Below, piece by piece: positions 7,372 to 10,005 of a DNA stretch of 10,005 nucleotides; position 1 is the stretch's first letter; every line of letters starts with the position of its first letter. This DNA comes from Gamarada debralockiae (lineage: Eukaryota > Ascomycota > Leotiomycetes > Helotiales > Hyphodiscaceae), in contig NXFV01002068.1 of assembly GCA_002803225.1 (NCBI GenBank), positions 1 through 10,005 of the forward strand, read 5' to 3'. Under the pieces are notes generated by a model. It did not search any database. It saw nothing but the letters and a program-made list of their open reading frames with translations, and was not told where the DNA came from. Made by a program: the position numbers and the translations under genes.

Positions 7372-7929
7372 ATGCCTCGATCCGACCGCCAAGTCATTAC
7401 AACGCAAGGCGCCCGAGCTGCGCCTTCCGATCCGCAGTCGGCTTTAGCAACAACGAGGCATACAAGCCAAACAGGCCTTGAGATCCACCGTATCCCACCT
7501 ACCATACTAGTCAGAGGTCAATATCCCGAAAATGAGCGCAGTAGCGGAGGCTCTGGCCGGCGCTCATCAGGCGGGTCTAGACACGGGCGTGAGCCGTCGC
7601 GCAGCACGAGGTCATCAAGGCGATCGTCCCGTCACAACGGGCAGAGAGGGTCGGACAGTAGCAAATCGACCGTGTTCGAGACTGAGTACTCATCCATCAA
7701 GGTTCGTGGGACTGGGTTTAATATGAATGGCAGTGTGGGGGAAGTGCAGACGGGGAAGTGGTCGAATATTGACGCCGACCTCAACAGAGGATCGATGCTC
7801 AATGGTGGGATCAACAAAGCTACTAAAGAAGATGCCAAGGTCGTCGAGGCATTTCTCCACCATGGGAAGCCTTGTCATAATTCAGGTAGGGAAGGGAAGT
7901 CTGAGTCTGGCTGTTGTGCCATAATGTAA
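7372..7929 (+). CDS. Basic disordered protein with two HRAM-like repeats and a CaaX prenylation box
   Basis: An intronless 185-aa protein. Residues 1-55 are low-complexity with no recognised domain. Residues 56-100 are Ser/Arg/Gly-rich and strongly basic (RSSGGSGRRSSGGSRHGREP and following), likely disordered and able to bind anionic lipid. Two repeats follow: YSSIKVRGTGFNMNGSVG at 106-123 and WSNIDADLNRGSMLNGGIN at 130-148. These match the pattern in the divergent SesA/HeLo-like gene, with one extra residue in repeat 2. A short helix AKVVEAFLHHG at 155-165 precedes a tail ending SGCCAIM. C182-A-I-M is a CaaX box; Met at X favours farnesyltransferase, and C181 could also be acylated. The expected location is the inner face of a membrane. 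The ATG has A at -3. By context it would seed or receive amyloid from the neighbouring effector at the membrane, the role usually filled by an NLR. The repeats and CaaX are seen directly; the function is inferred. I know of no named family with this architecture. Confidence 0.75.
   Translation: MPRSDRQVITTQGARAAPSDPQSALATTRHTSQTGLEIHRIPPTILVRGQYPENERSSGGSGRRSSGGSRHGREPSRSTRSSRRSSRHNGQRGSDSSKSTVFETEYSSIKVRGTGFNMNGSVGEVQTGKWSNIDADLNRGSMLNGGINKATKEDAKVVEAFLHHGKPCHNSGREGKSESGCCAIM
7687..7815 (+). other. Two HRAM-like repeats of the CaaX protein
   Basis: Repeat 1 is at 7687-7740 and repeat 2 at 7759-7815, with a 6-residue linker. Both end in the N-G-x-[VI] turn. Repeat 1 closes with NGSVG, like effector repeat 1 (NGDVG). 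Repeat 2 contains W-S-N...L-N-G-x-I-N-x-A, like effector repeat 2 (Y-S-N...L-N-G-x-I-N-x-A). The order-specific resemblance suggests matched pairing between the two proteins. Confidence 0.65.
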
Positions 7930-8127
7930 CTAACTTTCACACTTTCACTATTCAGATAGCACGAGCTTAGTTTCCGGTTGAACTGATGATATTGGAGACT
8001 TTAAAATGATGCCTTGTGGTGCAAACTGAGAGTATGACAATGCCAATGGTCGTCCAAGTTCTAATGGTCGCTGCGATGTAGAGCTCGGAGCGCAGAGCCA
8101 AAGTCGGGAGTGAAGGTAGGACAGTGT
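7930..8127. other. Convergent 3' region between the CaaX gene and the Ser/Arg-rich gene
   Basis: About 200 bases between the stop codons of two convergent genes, probably holding both 3' untranslated regions and polyadenylation sites. TTTAAAATGA at 8000-8009 is the only A-rich patch that could serve. I see no further gene. Confidence 0.4.
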
Positions 8128-8736
8128 TCATGCTGTGTTGAAAACCGTTAGCCTTGTAACCTCTGTAGCCTCCCGATATAGCTTCAGCTGATACTCACAG
8201 GATGACCGGTATCTATATCGTTGCGAAGATCGACTCCTGCGGGCTTGGAAAGGAGGTCGCCGCTCCGGAAGAGAATTTTTAAAGACAAAAAAAGAGAGGA
8301 TAGCCGCCACTGCTGTAATAACTAGACTTGTTTTTGTACCTTCACTGTTCCGTTTTCTTTTCGTTTTGTCTATCGTATCTGCACTCTTCCGATGCTGTGT
8401 CCTCGGCCGGTGCTGTTCTCTCCCACGTTGTCCCGTTATTCCTTCTGTCGGATGTCGATTCGATGGAGGTGAGCACGATCGATCTCTCAACGAGCTCACA
8501 ATTGAATTATGAGAGAAATTGACTAGGGTAAAAATATTCCCGCCATGTTTTTGAGATTTTTTCGAGCTTCGATGTGTATAGTCCCGGGAAACATTCCTCC
8601 TTCGATAGGATCGCCGATCGCCTGCCGAATTATAGTTGGATTGGTGAGCTCCATCGTGAGCGGAGACACCGCTATACAAAGTCCTATATTCGGATTGACC
8701 CTGAGATTGTCGAGGCTGATCGTAGGGACTTTGCAT
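8128..8736 (-). CDS. Small basic Ser/Arg-rich protein with one membrane segment (hypothetical)
   Basis: A 202-aa open frame from the first ATG (8736; G at -3). Residues 1-60 are polar, Gln/Ser/Tyr-rich and then Arg-rich (DRRSYRRRNVSRDYTHRSSK). Residues 84-135 are basic and rich in Ser, Arg, His and Pro. S137-F152 (SLVITAVAAILSFFVF) is a 16-residue hydrophobic segment flanked by KRKRNSEGTK and ERRPPFQARR, a likely single membrane span or signal-anchor. The tail is Arg/Ser/Tyr-rich. A 66-nt intron with near-consensus signals (8133-8198) probably removes 22 codons, so the mature protein would be 180 aa ending in Ser with the same TGA. I recognise no family and see no copy of the neighbouring amyloid repeat. 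Position next to the amyloid pair, basic composition and membrane location are the only hints of shared function. A chance open frame opposite non-coding DNA remains possible. Confidence 0.5.
   Translation of the reverse strand: MQSPYDQPRQSQGQSEYRTLYSGVSAHDGAHQSNYNSAGDRRSYRRRNVSRDYTHRSSKKSQKHGGNIFTLVNFSHNSIVSSLRDRSCSPPSNRHPTEGITGQRGREQHRPRTQHRKSADTIDKTKRKRNSEGTKTSLVITAVAAILSFFVFKNSLPERRPPFQARRSRSSQRYRYRSSCEYQLKLYREATEVTRLTVFNTA
8133..8198 (-). other. Candidate intron just before the stop of the Ser/Arg-rich gene
   Basis: The donor GTGAGT, branch point CTAAC (forward 8147-8151) and acceptor CACAG, 15 nt beyond the branch A, are close to fungal consensus. The 66-nt length keeps frame: splicing turns the split codon T|CA into Ser, directly followed by TGA at 8128-8130. 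Confidence 0.6.
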
Positions 8737-9412
8737 AGCTACGTGGCATGTAGAACTATTCAGGAAGGACACGTTGCAGAGATTTATCAGAACACCAAAT
8801 ACCTTGTCGCGTGCCAGCACAGCAGAGTCTTACCATCCAATTGTGTTGTATTGTAGATATTTAACCATTTCTGGATAGAGTGGCTTGAGCTGCAGGGAGG
8901 CGCACAAGGTATTAAATCTGCCTACTCATACTCCTTATTAGACTATCCCCTTTGCAAATTCTAGAACTCCTCTAGAGTATTGACCGAAGAGATACAAAGG
9001 TACTGCCTTTAAATTACTAGAAAGTTTATTACGCGTTTCAGCCATCAGAGAAAGAGAGGATGTAAGGAGCGCGGAATTGTATGTCGCAATGGGAGCCTTA
9101 CGTCTCCGTTGTCGACTTCTAAGTTTCACGAGCAGGACATTTTTATATTTTCAGTTCGGTATTAGCTTCCCGTCTGTTAGTACAGCCTAGTTCCTGCACC
9201 GACAGCACCCTGAGGCGGTCGCAGAGGCAGTATACAGAAGTACTGTGGTGTGGCGCTAATGAATGGAGGCTACCAAGCAAATATTTCGTACCATAGACAA
9301 ATTTGAGCGCGTAATTGTTCAAGCTAAGGCAGAGCCCGAACCCGACCTCCAATCTTCATCCTTCAAAATCTGAGTCGAGACTTGACTCACACTAAGTCCT
9401 AACCGTTTACAA

Positions 9413-9483
9413 AAATGATGGAGAGCCAGATTTGAACCCCTCAATTCTAAAAATAGGCTGTGCTCTGTAAGCCCGCGATTCTA
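9413..9483 (-). other. Possible tRNA-derived relic (A box, B box, T-run)
   Basis: On the minus strand TAGAATCGCGGG (9472-9483) matches the A box at 8 of 10 fixed positions. GGTTCAAATCT (9428-9438) matches the B box at 10 of 11, with 33 nt between them, a tRNA-like spacing. A TTTTT run follows at about 9411-9416. The acceptor and T-arm strands do not pair, so this is no functional tRNA; it could be a decayed tRNA, a SINE head or chance. Confidence 0.25.
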
Positions 9484-9778
9484 ATAGGACCGCATTCTGT
9501 CCCCATATGCTTTGGTTTTTGTGCTTTCCGCTACACTTTGACAAACCTTGGTAGCGCTTACATAATCGATACATTCCTTTATTCATCCTCAATTGCCCAT
9601 AAACAAAAGCTTCTCTTTGGAATAAACAACATAGAACATCAACGCTAGCTATCTTCTTAGACATTCCACAGCATCACAACCAACCTATCTTAACTTCCGA
9701 TGGCGGAAAACACAGCTATATATATCTTCTAGCACACTTGGTAGGAATTGTCCTCACCACATCTTAATTCACCTACAG

Positions 9779-9913
9779 ATGTTAACCTCCTCCTGGTGCC
9801 TTCTGTTGATAGGTCTAGAAGGTCTAGGAGGTACGGTGATATCTGGGGAAGACCGAAGGTCTGGAGAAGTCCGAAGAGTTGGGGAAGTCCGAGGTCCTGA
9901 AGTCAAGTTGTAG
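9779..9913 (+). CDS. Possible 44-aa ORF with signal-like start
   Basis: ATG at 9779 opens MLTSSWCLLLIGLEGLGG, hydrophobic enough for a short signal peptide. A charged tail made of 6-residue repeats follows, with TAG at 9911-9913. A CACCTACAG sequence directly before the ATG resembles a 3' splice acceptor, with a possible GTAGGA donor at 9741. An upstream exon could exist, but none in frame is visible. No family is recognised and the frame may be chance. Confidence 0.2.
   Translation: MLTSSWCLLLIGLEGLGGTVISGEDRRSGEVRRVGEVRGPEVKL
9811..9897 (+). repeat. 9-bp duplication and 18-bp tandem repeat, three units
   Basis: AGGTCTAGA/AGGTCTAGG are tandem 9-mers at 9811-9828. Three 18-bp units follow at 9844-9861, 9862-9879 and 9880-9897, each of the form TGGRGAAGNCCGARGRNY. 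The period is a multiple of three, and in the frame of the small ORF at 9779 the units read SGEDRR, SGEVRR and VGEVRG. Confidence 0.6.
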
Positions 9914-10005
9914 ATATTAGGGAAGGGTTGAACTCTGGATGATAGGTAGAGATTTTGAATTGAAGCTTACGAAGCCTATTTTGGACTAGCGCTATATGCA
10001 CCTCA

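Larger units (their letters stand above)
8737..10005. other. Right intergenic region without a confident gene
   Basis: Upstream flank of the Ser/Arg-rich gene and 1.2 kb of AT-leaning DNA. The open frames are short and of ordinary composition, and I call none. Items listed separately: a pol III-box-like stretch around 9413-9483, an 18-bp tandem repeat near 9844-9897 and a 44-codon ORF at 9779-9913. The stretch 9650-9700 is C/A-rich and leader-like, so a gene could begin close to or beyond the right edge. Confidence 0.45.

Noticed and set aside
8545..8856. 103-codon hydrophobic plus-strand open frame
   Set aside because: It lies opposite the Ser/Arg-rich minus-strand frame, whose antisense naturally reads hydrophobic; the minus frame is longer and has a fitting intron. 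The choice is not certain.
1..10005. CRISPR arrays, bacterial operons or transposase genes
   Set aside because: No regularly spaced repeats, no ribosome-binding-site-linked gene runs and no recognisable transposase or reverse transcriptase motifs were seen.

Overview
The window looks like a stretch of filamentous ascomycete (Pezizomycotina) chromosome. Genes are sparse and monocistronic, on both strands, separated by long AT-leaning intergenic DNA. Introns are short (about 50-90 nt) with CTRAY-type branch points, and leaders are pyrimidine-rich. The NLR-associated and BTB families present are ones expanded in Pezizomycotina. Leotiomycetes is a reasonable guess from the BTB family, but the sequence does not prove it.

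Layout. 1-1029: no confident gene, only a C/T-rich tract and open stretches in two frames that may be a decayed gene. 1030-2343 (-): an intact, intronless class-III PLP aminotransferase of the 4-aminobutyrate transaminase type. 2344-3574: intergenic, holding a minus-strand open frame of degenerate 25-29-codon repeats (about 3064-3393). 3575-4902 (+): a BTB/POZ-domain gene of a fungal expanded family. Its start, first intron, BTB core, Cys-motif C-terminal block and tail can all be followed, but stops and successive -1 frame changes have killed it. 4903-5909: no gene; one 16-bp inverted repeat pair. 5910-6764 (-), 7372-7929 (+) and 8128-8736 (-): a cluster of three small genes. 8737-10005: no confident gene; a pol III-box-like segment, an 18-bp tandem repeat and a 44-codon ORF.

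The most interesting part is the divergent pair at 5910-7929. The minus-strand gene encodes 284 aa with a hydrophobic helical N-terminus like SesA/HeLo-like fungal cell-death domains. Its C-terminus has two copies of a short repeat resembling the HET-s-related amyloid motif (HRAM). The plus-strand gene, from the same 607-bp promoter region, encodes a basic, disordered 185-aa protein. It carries two copies of the same repeat pattern and ends in CAIM, a textbook CaaX prenylation box. All four repeats fit [YW]-x-[NS]-[IVM]-x(9,10)-N-G-x-[VI]-[GN]. First repeats resemble first repeats and second resemble second, as expected of cognate amyloid templating partners. In the usual fungal arrangement the effector sits next to an NLR whose N-terminus carries the motif. 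Here no NLR is in the window and the partner is a small, probably farnesylated protein. A third gene, convergent with the prenylated one, encodes a basic Ser/Arg-rich protein with one short membrane segment. My inference is a compact membrane-targeted amyloid-signalling (regulated cell death or incompatibility) module. The repeat pattern and CaaX box are seen directly; the function is inferred.
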